NCBI RefSeq assembly: GCF_030063205.1
Contig: NZ_JASISQ010000002.1
Location: 186,001 to 250,000 of the forward strand
Length of the DNA stretch: 64,000 bases
Origin: Arthrobacter antibioticus
GTDB taxonomy: Bacteria; Actinomycetota; Actinomycetes; Actinomycetales; Micrococcaceae
Direction: 5' to 3'
The position numbers and the translations under genes are program-made. Below are positions 25,826-35,409 of the stretch, piece after piece. Each line of letters starts with the position of its first letter. The first letter of the stretch is position 1. The notes beneath the pieces were generated by a model. That model made no database searches and was not told the origin of the DNA. It was given only the letters and a program-made list of their open reading frames with translations.

Positions 25826-26755
25826 ATGATGGCACGCAAAGATCTCAACCACGTAGGCATTCCGTCCGGTCCGGGATTCGCAAAATCTGCAGGCAAGCCC
25901 AACCCGGCCGTGAAAATGGTGGCCGGGGCAGCTTTTGACGAGCAGGGCGCTCCCGCCCCAGCCGTACACGGCATGCTGCTGCGAGCAGTTGAAGTTCAGC
26001 GCCCGTTGGTGCTGGCTAATTTGCGGAGGTTGCGCAAGCGGCACCCGAACGCCACGGCGTTTGAGCTAAGCCAGCGTCTAGAGCGGGATTTTCTCAACGG
26101 CGTTGGTACGGGAGGTGCTGCCATTGGGGCCACAGCCATTATTCCGGGCGTTGGAACCATCGCTGCCCTGTCCATCTCTGCCGCAGCAACAGTTGTGTTC
26201 TTGGAAGCCACCGCGCTTTACGCGCAATCTATCGCCGAACTCCACGGCGTCAGGTTGGCGAATCCGGAAAGTGCCCAGCTCACTGTCATGGCCGTCATTT
26301 TAGGTGATGAGGGGCAAGCCATGTTGGCTGGCCTGACGGGACATGCGCTGGGGTCAGGCAAAACGCCCATGCAGGCCTGGGGGAAAACTGTCAGCAAAAG
26401 TATTCCACTGACAACTGTCCGCAGCCTTCTTGCACCCATGCGGAAAAAATTCCTCAAGAAATTCGCGCTCAAGGGAAGCGCCTCCGTTGTGGGACGGGCA
26501 TTGCCGTTTGGTATCGGCGCAGCCGTTGGCGGGGTGGGCAACTACATGATGGGGAAAGCTGTCATTGCCTCGGCCAACCGTGCTTTTGGACCGGCTCCGC
26601 TGGAAATCCCGCATGAACTACTGGCCGAACTGAATGCCACGGCCAAGGCACCTAAAGCCGCCAAGGCCCCTAAAGTCCCGAAGGCGCTCAAAGCCGCCAA
26701 GGCCCCTAGAGTGCCGAAAATGCTTAAGGGACCCAAACCGCCTAAGTTACGTTAA
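25826..26755 (+). CDS. Membrane-associated protein with Lys/Pro/Ala repeat tail (EcsC-like?)
   Basis: 309 residues. The middle holds two glycine-rich hydrophobic stretches (GTGGAAIGATAIIPGVGTIAALSISAAATVVF at about 93–125 and a second near 215–240), reminiscent of EcsC-family proteins. The last 37 residues are an irregular K-A-P repeat (AKAPKAAKAPKVPKALK...) like the PAKKA tails of actinobacterial nucleoid proteins, which would make the C-terminus strongly basic. It could bind nucleic acid or acidic membrane lipids, but this is inference. A strong GGGGAGGGG ribosome site precedes ATG 25826. Function unknown. Confidence 0.7.
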   Translation: MMARKDLNHVGIPSGPGFAKSAGKPNPAVKMVAGAAFDEQGAPAPAVHGMLLRAVEVQRPLVLANLRRLRKRHPNATAFELSQRLERDFLNGVGTGGAAIGATAIIPGVGTIAALSISAAATVVFLEATALYAQSIAELHGVRLANPESAQLTVMAVILGDEGQAMLAGLTGHALGSGKTPMQAWGKTVSKSIPLTTVRSLLAPMRKKFLKKFALKGSASVVGRALPFGIGAAVGGVGNYMMGKAVIASANRAFGPAPLEIPHELLAELNATAKAPKAAKAPKVPKALKAAKAPRVPKMLKGPKPPKLR

Positions 26756-26798
26756 ATCCTTACAGTTCCCTGAACCGTTAGAGCCTTCAGCTCAATGG

Positions 26799-27950
26799 TT
26801 AATACCTTAGGATCGCAGCAACCTCGCTGTTGGGCGCAACAGTTTGGGAAGTCGCAAAGATCAGTCCGTTCGTGTGTAGCGTCGCCACTGCCGCCGCATC
26901 AACAAGCTCGCAATCGGCGAATCTTTCATCAGCACCGAGCTCCACAACCGGGGCGTCATCATCCGTGGCTCTTTCCCAACACCAGGGATCGGCTTTAACG
27001 AAGAGAGTTTCTACCCGGCCCGCTGTAGCCGCCTCGAGGATCGTGCGCAGATCGCCGGAAACACGTCCAGTTCCGTTAAGTTCCTGGAATCGCCCGATCA
27101 CCCGGGCACGCTCTGCGCGTAGCCGGCTCTCGATTAGTGGCCACGCCATCTTGTGCAGCTCGTCCTTGGAGAGCTGATCGGGATTGTGCTCGATCGCCTC
27201 ATCAATGACGTTTGAGTACGTGTTGACCTCTCGATAGGCGGTAACGAGGTGTTCCAAGCCCACAAGCACCATTGGAATTGTTTGACCGGCCAGAATGTCC
27301 TTCACGCCCGTGGACACGCTGCGAAGGAACTGCTGGACCTCAATGTCCTTCACATGCCGATCTCCTGCACCGTGTCCGTAGAATACGGCAGAGCCTCCGC
27401 GACCGGCCGAGGCGGCAGGCCTAGCCATAGTGTCTGATCGGGGGTCTCTGGGGATGCTGGCATCCTTCAAACTGGTGGGGACATCGGTGAGCTGTAGATC
27501 TCCCACGGTGTTGCGGCTTCCTTCCATCAATCGGATTTCGCGCTGGCTCAGGGCTAAAACGAGGAACGCTCCGTCACCGGAGAGGAGTCGCAACATTGGG
27601 CCAAGGACTGCTTTGTCACCAACCGTCGCCAGGGTGGGCATGGGCGCTGCTACCCGGAAGGTGCGCTGGCGATCCTTGCTCAAAAACATGGCCAGACCAT
27701 CACTCATGTACTGCCACTCCATGGCGTCATCACGCAGCTGATGTGCCGGGGCAAGCAGATCATCGATCTCTGCCTGCTTCATCCGTTTTCCGAGGGACGC
27801 TTCGACTCCCGCCAGAAGATTTTTAAATCGCAGCCGGTCCGCATCCACACCCCGGCCAAACCTGTGTGTGGGCATGAATAGAGAGATGTTTAGGCCCCCT
27901 TGTCCCGGTTCCGCCAGTGCTGCGATATCGGCGCTTGTCAACAGATCCAC
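26799..27950 (-). CDS. Bacterial archaeo-eukaryotic release factor-like protein (baeRF3/7 type)
   Basis: 383 residues. The layout follows the baeRF families: an N-terminal domain with ISLFMPTHRFGRGVDADRLRFKNLL, a central RNase-H-like part (FLVLALSQREIRLMEGSRN) and a C-terminal eL30-like domain (FVKADPWCW...TNGLIFA). The FYGHG segment sits where release factors carry the GGQ loop, but GGQ itself is absent. Families of this kind are proposed to rescue ribosomes or act near translation termination; the exact role is unknown. The start is GTG 27950 with AGGAGG just upstream. Confidence 0.7.
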   Translation of the reverse strand: MDLLTSADIAALAEPGQGGLNISLFMPTHRFGRGVDADRLRFKNLLAGVEASLGKRMKQAEIDDLLAPAHQLRDDAMEWQYMSDGLAMFLSKDRQRTFRVAAPMPTLATVGDKAVLGPMLRLLSGDGAFLVLALSQREIRLMEGSRNTVGDLQLTDVPTSLKDASIPRDPRSDTMARPAASAGRGGSAVFYGHGAGDRHVKDIEVQQFLRSVSTGVKDILAGQTIPMVLVGLEHLVTAYREVNTYSNVIDEAIEHNPDQLSKDELHKMAWPLIESRLRAERARVIGRFQELNGTGRVSGDLRTILEAATAGRVETLFVKADPWCWERATDDDAPVVELGADERFADCELVDAAAVATLHTNGLIFATSQTVAPNSEVAAILRY

Positions 27951-28063
27951 GAGTCCTCCTGCGTTCGAGTTGGCTTACACTCTTACCATACCTTGGACCG
28001 TTATCAGACCAGCTTCTTGGTTGCGGGCGCACTTCGGTGGATGGTGGGCTGTGGCAGGCGTAG

Positions 28064-28105
28064 CCAAATCCGTGCGTGCTCTTTCCAAATCCGTGCGCGC
28101 TCTTT
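28064..28105. repeat. 21-bp tandem duplication
   Basis: CCAAATCCGTGCGTGCTCTTT is followed at once by a copy differing at one base. The second copy runs into the stop codon of the DUF445 gene (28104–28106). Confidence 0.85.
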
Positions 28106-29393
28106 AACCGAACACCAGCGTTGCAACCGTGAAGATGGCCAGCCCAGCCAGTGAACCAACCACTGTGCCGTTAATGCGGATGAACTGAAGATCCTTGCCC
28201 ACCTGCAGTTCAATCTTCTGGCTTGTCTCCTCAGCATCCCAACGCTCAACCGTATCTGTGATCAGTGAGGTGATCTCGTGCTTGTAGGTTCCCACAAGGT
28301 AGGCCGCAGCATCTGAAATCCACTTGTTGACCTTGGCCGACAGCTCAATGTCCTGGACAAGCCGGGTGCCGAAGTCCCGGACGGCTGCCGTGAATTTTAT
28401 CCGCAGCTCTGAGTTGGGGTCTTCAACGGCTTCTGTGAGAGCTGACTTGATTGTTTCCCAGGTACGCCCTGCCAGTTCGCGAACTTCCGGATCCCCCAGC
28501 ACCTGGGCCTTGATGGACTCAGCCTTGGCGATCATGGCGGGGTCATGTTGCAGCTCTTGAGCCAGTTCCTTCAAATAGCTATCCAGTTGTTGGCGAACCT
28601 GGTGGTCTGGGTCTTCCTGAACTGCGCGGGCAAACTTGTAGATCTCGTTGTAAATCTTGTCTCCCACCAGTCCGTCAACAAATTGTGGGACCCAACCGGG
28701 GGAGCGGTCTGAGACAAGACCACTAATGGTTGTGTGGTTTGCCCGGATCCACGTTGCGGAGCGGTCAATCAACAAATCCACAAGTGAATGGTGGTGGCCT
28801 TCGGCAAATATCCGCTCAGCCAGTTTCCCGATGGGTGGTCCCCACGGCGGTTCGAGCAAGTGCTTGCGCACCATGGACTCAATGATGTCCTGGACGTCTT
28901 CATCTTTAAGCACCGCAATAGCACCGCGCAACGCAGCCGCGCCCTCCGTGGCAACACGTTCGGCGCTCGCAGGCTTTGTCAGCCAGGTGCCGACTTTCTG
29001 CGCAATTTCGATCGTTGCCAGTTTCTGGGCAACAACAGTTTCCGAGAGGAAGTTGGTTTCCACAAACTCCGCCAAGGATGCGCCAATCTCATCCTTGCGG
29101 TTGGGAATGATGGCAGTGTGTGGGATTTTGATTCCCATGGGGTGCTTAAACAATGCTGTGACGGCAAACCAGTCGGCAAGCGCGCCCACCATGCCACCCT
29201 CTGCGGCTGCCCGGACGTATACAAGCCACGGGTAGTGGTGTTGCAGTGCAAAGGCAAAGCAGAAAACAACAGCCATGAACAGCAGTAGCCCCAGCGCAAT
29301 GTTCTTCATGCGTCGCAAGGCCGCAGCTTTTTGAATGTCAGGATGCGGTACCGGTGAGGTGCCAACCGGGCCAAGTTGTTCTGTCTGCGCCAT
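28104..29393 (-). CDS. DUF445-family membrane protein
   Basis: 429 residues from ATG 29393. One or two hydrophobic helices near the N-terminus (about 35–60 and the GGMVGALADWFAVTALF segment, which is the DUF445 hallmark with PIPHTAIIP-like IKIPHTAIIPNRKDEIGASLAEFVETNFL), then a long helical, charged central region that may form a stalk, and a C-terminal transmembrane helix (NGTVVGSLAGLAIFTVATLVFG). The family is widespread and uncharacterised. An ATG at 29417 would overlap the next gene; 29393 fits a leaderless promoter. Confidence 0.88.
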   Translation of the reverse strand: MAQTEQLGPVGTSPVPHPDIQKAAALRRMKNIALGLLLFMAVVFCFAFALQHHYPWLVYVRAAAEGGMVGALADWFAVTALFKHPMGIKIPHTAIIPNRKDEIGASLAEFVETNFLSETVVAQKLATIEIAQKVGTWLTKPASAERVATEGAAALRGAIAVLKDEDVQDIIESMVRKHLLEPPWGPPIGKLAERIFAEGHHHSLVDLLIDRSATWIRANHTTISGLVSDRSPGWVPQFVDGLVGDKIYNEIYKFARAVQEDPDHQVRQQLDSYLKELAQELQHDPAMIAKAESIKAQVLGDPEVRELAGRTWETIKSALTEAVEDPNSELRIKFTAAVRDFGTRLVQDIELSAKVNKWISDAAAYLVGTYKHEITSLITDTVERWDAEETSQKIELQVGKDLQFIRINGTVVGSLAGLAIFTVATLVFG

Positions 29394-29399
29394 GAAGTA

Positions 29400-29409
29400 A
29401 GCGTAACGT
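29400..29409. promoter_or_regulatory. Back-to-back leaderless -10 boxes for DUF445 and GDPD genes
   Basis: Plus-strand TAACGT (29404–29409) is 6 nt before the GDPD ATG at 29416. Minus-strand TACGCT (29405–29400) is 6 nt before the DUF445 ATG at 29393. The two boxes overlap by two bases, and only 22 nt separate the start codons. Confidence 0.55.
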
Positions 29410-29415
29410 GATGCC

Positions 29416-30261
29416 ATGACAGTTCAGATCTACGCCCACCGTGGGGCGAGCGAGTTGTATGCCGAACACACCCGGGCAGCCTATCTTCAGGCTCTTGCCG
29501 AGGGCGCAGACGGGGTTGAATGCGATCTTCACCTCACGGCTGATGGCGAACTTGTTCTGATTCATGACGACGAGGTGAGCCGGACCTCCAACGGCTCCGG
29601 TGCAGTAGCGGCATTGACGCTTGCCGAGCTGCGTGGATTGGATTTCAGCTCGTGGCATGGGGCGTCCATTCCGCCCAGCTACGGGACTACAAGCACACAA
29701 TTGTTATCGCTTCCTGAGCTGCTAAAGATACTTGGCGGGGCGGGCAGGACTATCGGCTTAGCCATTGAATTCAAGTACGGGGCCGTGTTCGATCCCGTGC
29801 TCATTGAGGCCACTTTCAAAACGCTGCGTCGCCACGGTTGGTCCCCCGAGAACTCCACCGCCGGCAATGTGATGATTTCATTTATGAGTTTTCACCCTGC
29901 AGCGGTGAAGTATTTGGCCGTGCATGTGCCAGCAAAACACTTATGCCAGCTGTTGGAACTGATTGATGGCCAGGACGCCTACGCCAACCAGGAGTTGGTC
30001 TCCCTCATGCGAGCTGCCATGGCTGAAGGGGAACAATTATTGGACGACGGCGTTGCGCACCTGGCCGGGCCCGGCGTCGAGTACCTGCGCACTTTCCCGG
30101 AAAAAGCAGCACGGTGGCTTGCCAGTGGCAGAACCTTCCGAGTGTGGACTATTGACACGGCAGATGACGTGCAGTTGTGCCTGAGCGCAGGGGTGAGAGA
30201 ACTAACAACCAACAAGCCACGAGAGATTCGCTCACTGCTGGCCGCAGAGCGGCGTATTTAG
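29416..30261 (+). CDS. Glycerophosphodiester phosphodiesterase family protein
   Basis: 281 residues, TIM-barrel fold. Active-site residues: H8-R9 (AHRGAS), E35 and D37 (GVECDLHLTADGELVLIHDD) and H50. Hydrolyses glycerophosphodiesters to glycerol-3-phosphate and an alcohol. The first loop reads AEHT where most members have PENT, an unusual change next to the metal site. No signal peptide, so probably cytoplasmic. It is followed 32 nt later by the GH15 gene on the same strand. Confidence 0.9.
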   Translation: MTVQIYAHRGASELYAEHTRAAYLQALAEGADGVECDLHLTADGELVLIHDDEVSRTSNGSGAVAALTLAELRGLDFSSWHGASIPPSYGTTSTQLLSLPELLKILGGAGRTIGLAIEFKYGAVFDPVLIEATFKTLRRHGWSPENSTAGNVMISFMSFHPAAVKYLAVHVPAKHLCQLLELIDGQDAYANQELVSLMRAAMAEGEQLLDDGVAHLAGPGVEYLRTFPEKAARWLASGRTFRVWTIDTADDVQLCLSAGVRELTTNKPREIRSLLAAERRI

Positions 30262-30293
30262 CAGCTATTGGTGCCATGTGGAACCATAGAACC

Positions 30294-32147
30294 ATGGCAT
30301 CAAGAATTGAAGACTATGCACTGCTTTCCGACCTGCACACGGGAGCCCTGGTGGGCCGTGACGGAAGCATTGACTGGCTGTGCTTTCCCCGCTTTGATTC
30401 GCCTGCGGTGTTCACCGCCCTATTGGGCAACTCCGACAACGGGCGGTGGCTCATAGCGCCAACCCATGCGGATGCGAAGGTAGCGCATCGGTCCTATCGT
30501 GGCAGAACTTTTGTGCTGGAGAGCGAATGGCAAACACCAGAGGGCACGGCACGCATTACCGACTACATGCCCGTGGGAGACCGCCGAGCTTCCATTGTGC
30601 GCCGGATCGAAGGTTTAAGCGGCAACGTTGAGTTTGGTCAGACGATCACCATGCGCCCTGGCTATGGCAAAGTCTTGCCCTGGGTGCGACGCGTTGATGA
30701 CGGCAATGATACGGAAGCCATCGTTGCCGTTGCCGGACCAGACGCCCTGGTTCTTCGCGGCGATGAGCTGCCTCACGCCGTCGACCGTGAACACGCAGGA
30801 AAGTTCACCGTGGCCGCCGGGGCCAGAGTGGAACAGGAATTGATGTGGTACCCCTCCCACCGCCCGGTCCCCACCGCCATTGACACCGATCTGGCGCTGG
30901 AACAAACCTGTGCGTACTGGGAGGACTGGGCGGCCCGTTATAACAAGGACGGGAAATATGCCAGCATTGTGGAGCGTTCGCTGTTGGTCCTGCGTGCGCT
31001 GACGCATGAAGACACTGGTGGCATCGTGGCAGCGCCAACCACTTCGCTACCGGAAGATTTTGGTGGGGCACGGAACTGGGACTACAGATTCTGCTGGTTG
31101 CGGGACGCTGCGCTGACGCTTGAAGCCATGCTCACGCACGGCTACGCGGACGAGGCTCTGAAATGGCGTGACTGGTTGTTGCGGGCTGTTGCAGGAGACC
31201 CCGAAGACTTGCAGATCATGTATGGACTGGCAGGAGAACGGGACCTCTCTGAGGGCGAGCTCTCGCATTTGTCCGGCTACGAGGGTGCCCTGCCGGTCCG
31301 GATCGGCAATGGGGCAGTGGGACAGTACCAAGCCGATGTGGTTGGCGAAGTCATGGTGGCTCTTGAAAAACTGCGCCTAGCCGGTGGACACGAGGACCAT
31401 TTCTCGTGGCCGCTGCAACAAGCAATGCTTGGCTTCATTGAAAAGAATTTGCAAGCAAAGGACCACGGCATCTGGGAAATGCGCGGGGACCTGCTGTACT
31501 TCACGCACTCGCGGGTCATGATGTGGGCGGCCTTTGACTGTGGAGTCCGAGCTGTTCGCAATCATGGTTTGGAAGGAAGGGTGGAGCTCTGGGAGAGCAT
31601 TAGGGAACAGCTCCACGCTGAAATCATGGAGCACGGGTTCAATAAGGAACTCAACACGTTCACTCAAACTTATGGCGGAACAGTTACCGACGCATCGTTG
31701 CTTGTTATTCCTCAGGTCGGGTTTGTTCACTACAACTCACCCGAGATGCGCGGTACCGTCACTGCTTTGGAAAACGAGCTTGTGGATAAGCACGGCCTGA
31801 TTCTGCGCTATGAGACATCTGCGGGTCTGGACGGACTGGCGCCGGGGGAACACCCCTTCCTTGCCTGTTCTTTCTGGCTGGTGGAACAATATGCGCACAC
31901 GGGACGGCGGGATGAGGCCGTAGCGTTGATGGACACTTTGGTGGGATTGGCCAATGAGGTGGGCCTGCTCAGCGAGGAATATGACATGGACCAAGGCAGA
32001 ATGGCCGGGAACTTTCCGCAAGCCTTCTCGCACCTGGCCTTGGTCCGGGCAGCAGATGCGCTGCACGGTACCGAGAATCTGTGCTTGTCCAGCGATCCGA
32101 ACAGCACAGTGGCCGAAACTGAGCCCGCAGACATTCTTCAGACGTGA
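30294..32147 (+). CDS. Glycoside hydrolase family 15 protein (trehalase/glucoamylase type)
   Basis: 617 residues from ATG 30294. The N-terminal β-domain starts IEDYALLSDLHTGALVGRDGSIDWLCFPRFDSPAVF, diagnostic of the actinobacterial GH15 group to which mycobacterial trehalase belongs. The (α/α)6 catalytic domain has NWDYRFCWLRDAALTLEAML and, near the end, GLLSEEYD, whose glutamates are the likely general acid/base, followed by GNFPQAFSHLALV. No signal peptide, so an intracellular role on trehalose or maltodextrins is likely. A trehalose/maltose-type ABC importer lies at 59.7 kb. Confidence 0.9.
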   Translation: MASRIEDYALLSDLHTGALVGRDGSIDWLCFPRFDSPAVFTALLGNSDNGRWLIAPTHADAKVAHRSYRGRTFVLESEWQTPEGTARITDYMPVGDRRASIVRRIEGLSGNVEFGQTITMRPGYGKVLPWVRRVDDGNDTEAIVAVAGPDALVLRGDELPHAVDREHAGKFTVAAGARVEQELMWYPSHRPVPTAIDTDLALEQTCAYWEDWAARYNKDGKYASIVERSLLVLRALTHEDTGGIVAAPTTSLPEDFGGARNWDYRFCWLRDAALTLEAMLTHGYADEALKWRDWLLRAVAGDPEDLQIMYGLAGERDLSEGELSHLSGYEGALPVRIGNGAVGQYQADVVGEVMVALEKLRLAGGHEDHFSWPLQQAMLGFIEKNLQAKDHGIWEMRGDLLYFTHSRVMMWAAFDCGVRAVRNHGLEGRVELWESIREQLHAEIMEHGFNKELNTFTQTYGGTVTDASLLVIPQVGFVHYNSPEMRGTVTALENELVDKHGLILRYETSAGLDGLAPGEHPFLACSFWLVEQYAHTGRRDEAVALMDTLVGLANEVGLLSEEYDMDQGRMAGNFPQAFSHLALVRAADALHGTENLCLSSDPNSTVAETEPADILQT

Positions 32148-32172
32148 GGACATCCCTGCAGCCTGAAAATCT

Positions 32173-33003
32173 ATGGAGATGAAACTTAGAGATTCACCGG
32201 CCGCCAAAATCGGGGTCTCGATTGCCGTAGCCACCGGGCTGTACGGGGTATCTTTTGGTGCGCTTTCAGTAGCCTCCGGTCTGAGCTTTTGGCAGACAAT
32301 GGTGCTGAGTTTGTTGCTCTTTAGCGGGGGTTCACAGTTTGCGTTCATTGGTGTGGTGGCTGCCGGTGGTACTGGCGTAGCCGCAATGAGCGCTTCGGCA
32401 CTATTGGGTATCCGCAATGGTGTTTACGGGATGCAGCTGAACGCTCTGTTGGGTCCCAAAGGATGGCGCCGTCTGGCTGCTGCCCACATCACCATCGACG
32501 AATCAACTGCAACAGCTACCGGACAAACGGATCCCGACGAACAAAAGCGCGGATTCTGGGTGGCAGGGCTAGGAATTTTCCTCTTGTGGAACCTTATGAC
32601 TGCTGTGGGTGCCGTCATCGGTGACGCCTTGGGAGACCCCAAACAGTGGGGACTGGACGGGGCCGCAGTGGCGGCATTCCTAGGCTTGTTGTGGCCGCGA
32701 ATCAGGGCATTCCAACCGGCTGCGATCGCTGTGGTCTGCGCCGTTGTAACACTGCTGGCCGTGCCGCTTGTGCCCCCGGGTGTGCCCATTTTGGTGGCTG
32801 CCCTGGTAGCTGGACTGATTGGCTGGTTCAGAAGCGGGAACTCACCTGCTCATGCACTAGGTCACGTCCAGGACGGCTTGGAACCCGATATTGATCCATA
32901 CCAAAACCACCCCGGCACCCGCGATCCCATAGGCACCAGTCAGAGCGCTAACGACGGCACTACTGGCAGTGTCGATGACAGCGCACAGGGGAGCAGGGCA
33001 TGA
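32173..33003 (+). CDS. azlC: Branched-chain amino-acid exporter large subunit AzlC
   Basis: 276 residues. AzlC features: GLYGVSFGALSVASGLSFWQTMVLSLLLFSGGSQFAFIGV, IRNGVYGMQLN, and about seven hydrophobic helices. It forms a two-component exporter with AzlD, usually for branched-chain amino acids. An unusual hydrophilic C-terminal tail (about residues 225–276, D/N/T/G-rich) extends beyond the core. ATG 32179 is an alternative start just after a GGAG. The stop overlaps the azlD start by 4 nt. Confidence 0.92.
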   Translation: MEMKLRDSPAAKIGVSIAVATGLYGVSFGALSVASGLSFWQTMVLSLLLFSGGSQFAFIGVVAAGGTGVAAMSASALLGIRNGVYGMQLNALLGPKGWRRLAAAHITIDESTATATGQTDPDEQKRGFWVAGLGIFLLWNLMTAVGAVIGDALGDPKQWGLDGAAVAAFLGLLWPRIRAFQPAAIAVVCAVVTLLAVPLVPPGVPILVAALVAGLIGWFRSGNSPAHALGHVQDGLEPDIDPYQNHPGTRDPIGTSQSANDGTTGSVDDSAQGSRA

Positions 33004-33287
33004 ACATGTGGGTTTGGCTACTGGTGGCGGCCGCAGTTTCCTATGCCACCAAATTGCTGGGCTACCTTGTGCCAGCTAAAGTACTGGCCAACCCGCGAAT
33101 GTCCCGCGTGGCAGGAACCCTAACAATAGGGCTTCTGGCTTCGCTCACCGTTGTTAATGCGGCAGCAAGCGGTACAAGTGTGGTGCTGGATGCTCGAGTC
33201 GGCGCCCTGGCAGGGGCGGCAATCGCCCTCTGGCTCAAGGCGCCGTTTCTCGTGGTGGTGCTGGCAGGTGCGGGCGCCGCCGCCGGG

Positions 33288-33311
<24 letters not shown>
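33000..33311 (+). CDS. azlD: Branched-chain amino-acid exporter small subunit AzlD
   Basis: 103 residues with three to four hydrophobic helices; AVSYATKLLGYLVP at the start and the small Ala/Gly-rich C-terminal helices are typical. ATGA overlap with azlC shows coupling. The last 24 bases overlap the end of the convergent poly-Gln membrane protein gene. Confidence 0.9.
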
Positions 33312-33950
<639 letters not shown>

Positions 33951-33958
33951 GGTGCAAC

Positions 33959-33964
33959 GTTATA
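33959..33964 (-). promoter_or_regulatory. Probable -10 box of the poly-Gln protein gene
   Basis: Minus-strand TATAAC, 8 nt before ATG 33950. No Shine-Dalgarno is present, so the transcript is leaderless or nearly so. Confidence 0.45.
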
Positions 33965-34082
33965 TGCACCAGTGGGTAGATCCCAATGGGGTGAACTGCC
34001 CATAATGGAAGAAGTAGCAGAAATAATACAAAAATAGGCAATATCTATAGCCGTCAATATTTATATCCAACGGGAGATACTC

Positions 34083-34415
34083 ATGATCGTGGCATTTTCA
34101 GTGGCTCCCAGTGGGACACCCGGTGACGTGGTCGCCGGGACGGGCGAGGACGCCTCAGCGCACACCGCTGTTGCGGCAGCAGTAAAAGTGGTCCGCGAGT
34201 CGGGGCTGCCAAACAATACAAGTTCCATGTTCACCGAAATTGAGGGTGAATGGGATGAGGTTATGGACGTAGTTAAGCGCGCAACAGAAGCAGTTGGACG
34301 CTACGGCTCCCGCGTTTCCCTGGTCTTAAAGGCGGATATCCGCCCCGGGCATACCGGTGAACTTACTGGCAAAGTTTCTAGGCTGGAACACGCCCTCGAG
34401 AAGCTCGGTCAGTGA
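34083..34415 (+). CDS. MTH1187/YqgV-family thiamine-binding-type protein
   Basis: 110 residues, ferredoxin-like fold of the former DUF77 family: FSVAPSG, then SGLPNNTSSMFTEIEGEWDEVMDVVKRATEAV and SRVSLVLKADIRPG. Some relatives bind thiamine; others act in tetramers with unknown ligand. The ATG has GGGAGATACTC in front, a clear ribosome site. No thiamine genes or TPP riboswitch are nearby, so a transport role is unproven. Confidence 0.85.
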   Translation: MIVAFSVAPSGTPGDVVAGTGEDASAHTAVAAAVKVVRESGLPNNTSSMFTEIEGEWDEVMDVVKRATEAVGRYGSRVSLVLKADIRPGHTGELTGKVSRLEHALEKLGQ

Positions 34416-34510
34416 GAGCGCCGTACATCAGCTACCGCAGCTCTGGACTACGCTGACAGGGTGATGATTCGCCTCCATGATGTCCGCGTCCCGCCCCTTG
34501 AGGGTTTCTA

Positions 34511-35371
34511 ATGGGACGCAAACGCGCGCCTAAAAATGTGGTTGCACAGCTGGGTGCAACCACTACCGGGCCCGTGGCAGGCACATTCCAAACTGACACC
34601 GGCCTGGCCGAGCTGATCCCCGACGGTGACAACCCCCATGGTTGGCTGCTCATGCTCAATGGGGTGCAAAGCTCGCACGTGGATCTGGCTGACCCACTCC
34701 ACCTTGAGTTTGAATATATGCGCTGGATCATGGCACTTGTGCAGGACAAGTGGACGGGGGAGGAAAAGCTGCGCACGCTGAGCCTGGGCGGAGCGGCCTG
34801 TGCAATGCCCCGTTATTTGGTTGCCGCGTACCCGAGTTCCCGGAACGTTGTGGTGGAGATAGATGGCAAATTGGCCAGTTACGTGCGGGATTGGTTTGAC
34901 CTGCCGCGGGCGCCGCTGCTGAAGATTCGGGTGGGGGAGGCCCGTGAGGTCACAGAATCGCTCACCGAGGGAAGCCGGGATTTAATCATTCGCGACGTTT
35001 TTGCCGGCGCCCAAACCCCACACGCGCTAACAACGGCAGAGTTCACAGCATCCGCCCACAAAGTTCTTATTCCCGGTGGGATATATATGGTTAATTGTGG
35101 TGACTCTCGTGCCCTCACCAATGCCCGGAGTGAGGCTGCCACGATTGCCGCAGTGTTTAAGTACACAGCCATCGTTGCTGACCCGTCCATGCTCAAGGGC
35201 CGACGCTCAGGTAACGTCATCATCGCCGGAAGTGACCTGCCTTTGGGGGACGGTGCAGGGCTACCCAGAGCATTACTTGGCGGCGCCATGCCGGCGCACA
35301 TCTGGGACGATGCTCAAGTGCGCCAGTTTGCTCGTGCTTCCGCGGTCCTTACCGATGCCGCCGGGTCATGA
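34511..35371 (+). CDS. Spermidine-synthase-like SAM-dependent methyltransferase-fold protein
   Basis: 286 residues. The Rossmann SAM site is in LRTLSLGGAACAMPRYLVAAYPSSRNVVVEIDGKLASYVRDWF; the following SRDLIIRDVFAGAQTPHALTTAEF resembles the spermidine-synthase loop where a catalytic Asp is usual. The protein is of the lone type seen in actinobacteria that is annotated spermidine synthase-like but is not proven to make polyamines. GAGGG lies six bases before the ATG. Confidence 0.75.
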   Translation: MGRKRAPKNVVAQLGATTTGPVAGTFQTDTGLAELIPDGDNPHGWLLMLNGVQSSHVDLADPLHLEFEYMRWIMALVQDKWTGEEKLRTLSLGGAACAMPRYLVAAYPSSRNVVVEIDGKLASYVRDWFDLPRAPLLKIRVGEAREVTESLTEGSRDLIIRDVFAGAQTPHALTTAEFTASAHKVLIPGGIYMVNCGDSRALTNARSEAATIAAVFKYTAIVADPSMLKGRRSGNVIIAGSDLPLGDGAGLPRALLGGAMPAHIWDDAQVRQFARASAVLTDAAGS

Positions 35372-35409
35372 ATCGTTTGCCCATAAACTAGCGCAAGGCT
35401 AGCCAAGCG

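Noticed and set aside
26770-26815. tRNA-like stretch (GTTAGAGCCTTCAGCTCAATGG)
   Set aside because: It has no acceptor or T-arm partner and no cloverleaf can be drawn.
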